The translations under genes and the position numbers were made by a program. A DNA stretch of 64,000 bases from Trichoplax sp. H2 (lineage: Eukaryota > Placozoa > Uniplacotomia > Trichoplacea). This document shows, in pieces, positions 62,940 to 64,000 of the stretch. Where the stretch lies: assembly GCA_003344405.1 (NCBI GenBank), contig NOWV01000018.1, forward strand, positions 310,001 to 374,000. The letters are read 5' to 3'. Positions within the stretch are counted from its first letter, which is position 1. Each line of letters opens with the position of its first letter. The notes beneath the pieces are model-generated. The model made no database searches. It saw nothing but the letters and a program-made list of their open reading frames with translations, and had not been told where the DNA came from.

Positions 62940-64000
62940 CAATATTAGTTCTAGTATGTATGAAAGCAAACTGAGGTCTCCCGTATAAATTTTTTCAAAA
63001 TTGGCCAGAGTAACACAATCGAAAAGGATGGATATTAAGAAATTGCCATAAATTTCGAACCTATACATGGAGCGATCAAATCGACGTAAGTCTATATAAA
63101 TTCACCATTTCAATAGATTGTAATGAACTTTACTTAATATTCATAAATGGCTTGGCATTATCACGGCTGGAAGCTGAAATGTTCGATGATTGCCAATCAT
63201 TTTGAAGAAGAGGCATAGATGAGCCAATAATTCCACCGTAAATGACGAGAATGGGAGCAACTACACCTAAATAGAATTCGCTACCTTGAACCAACCAACA
63301 GCTTCAAACAAGCAAAAATAGAAATTATATAAACATTTGTACAACGTGCATTGTAGTTAAGTATATCTTGAATAGTAAACTATGGCAATAATACAGCAAA
63401 TTAAAGCCAACTAAGCATTATTTCAGGACTATGACGTTATTAGATAATCGACAAGAGCCGTGAGCCGTCAATAAAATCTTACAATCGACCGACACCAAAG
63501 CTATCTTTGCCTATGGTGGCCGTTAAAATGGTCATCAAACCAGGTAAGCCTTAAAGATAAAACAGGGCGCAAAGTCTATTGAGATCATTATATTCTGGAA
63601 AGGTTTCCCTAATTAAAGAGAAAATATTAGGCCTACCGTAGACAATGACAAAAAACCAAGACCATCTCTTCAAAGAGCTAGCTTGCAATAGCTGGAACGA
63701 AATGGAACTAACTTCATTAACGGTCCAAAGCATAGAGGTGATACTAATAAGGCAAAAGTATTGAGCGAAAAATCCGGTTATTCTGCACGCTACCTAAAAA
63801 AAAATCGAAGCAAAAAATTTCGTACACAAACAGCGGATAAAATTGCGTTGTATCAACGTGATGGTAAATGGAAGTAATTGTAATAGAAATTGTATTGTTT
63901 TGTCTCTTACCGAATTAATATCGAGTGTACTGTCGTATTGATCAATACCAAAAGCAAATACGATTTGCATAACAAGCAAAGCAACAGTAGTATTAATGTG
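62940..64000 (-). CDS. Adhesion/secretin-like (class B-type) seven-transmembrane receptor, partial
   Basis: Exons: 63911 to window edge (TM2: ALLVMQIVFAFGIDQ), 63637-63793 (TM3: GFFAQYFCLISITSMLW then KRWSWFFVIVYG), 63483-63549 (TM4: GLPGLMTILTATIGKDSFG), 63134-63301 (TM5: CWLVQGSEFYLGVVAPI), and probably 62940-63091 (FLISILFDCVTLANF plus a further helix). These match the adhesion-receptor pattern: FGIDQ at the end of TM2, a cysteine before TM3, YG-P entering TM4, and CW in the loop before TM5. The first four junctions agree in phase. The join to 62940-63091 does not, since the 63134 exon leaves two bases where one is needed. So either an exon is missing, or the frame is broken. The N-terminus and TM1 lie beyond the right edge. 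Confidence 0.75.

Noticed and set aside
1-64000. CRISPR arrays, tRNA or rRNA genes, bacterial operons
   Set aside because: None found; gene structure is clearly eukaryotic with spliceosomal introns.

Overview
This is eukaryotic, almost certainly metazoan, DNA. It is AT-rich, every recognisable gene is split into short exons with GT-AG introns of roughly 100-700 bp, and the proteins are animal types: a PLAT-lipoxygenase, an adhesion/secretin-like seven-transmembrane receptor, importin beta-1 and a DENN domain. Short introns, close packing and many decayed gene copies suit a compact early-branching animal such as a placozoan. The species is an inference; no search was possible. Two runs of N (32165-32214, 54999-55018) show it is a draft scaffold. 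Almost all long single-frame ORFs are shadows, so genes were rebuilt exon by exon from splice sites, phase and family resemblance.

Layout. 354-5670 (+): most of a divergent importin beta-1 gene with one frameshift and one missing segment. 6483-6768 (-): a decayed two-exon fragment of the gene at 16190-21133. 7150-8310: satellite-like tandem repeat of about 165-190 bp. 9205-12391 (-): lipoxygenase pseudogene with stops in its PLAT exon and exons 6-10 deleted. 16190-21133 (-): unrecognised helical-repeat gene with an acidic N-terminus. 24067-28732 (-): complete 12-exon PLAT-lipoxygenase with all five iron ligands. The order decayed helical gene, decayed lipoxygenase, helical gene, lipoxygenase, all on one strand, suggests an ancestral block duplication whose left copy died.

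29400-32512: tandem array of about 1 kb units, with a captured first-exon fragment of the helical-repeat gene. 37009-40764 and 46300-50690 (-): two tandem paralogues of an armadillo/HEAT-type protein with matching introns and phases. 54547-55279: a 260-bp direct duplication flanking a stray DENN-domain coding segment and an assembly gap. 59648-61556 (+): a three-exon gene for a tyrosine-recombinase-like (possibly Crypton-derived) protein of 393 residues without a recognisable active site. 62940-64000 (-): part of an adhesion/secretin-like receptor running off the right edge.

The genes are not an operon or one pathway. The region is best read as a duplication-rich neighbourhood. No CRISPR, tRNA, rRNA or bacterial defence system was seen. 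The likeliest novelties are the recombinase-like gene, the block duplication and the repeat array with a captured exon.
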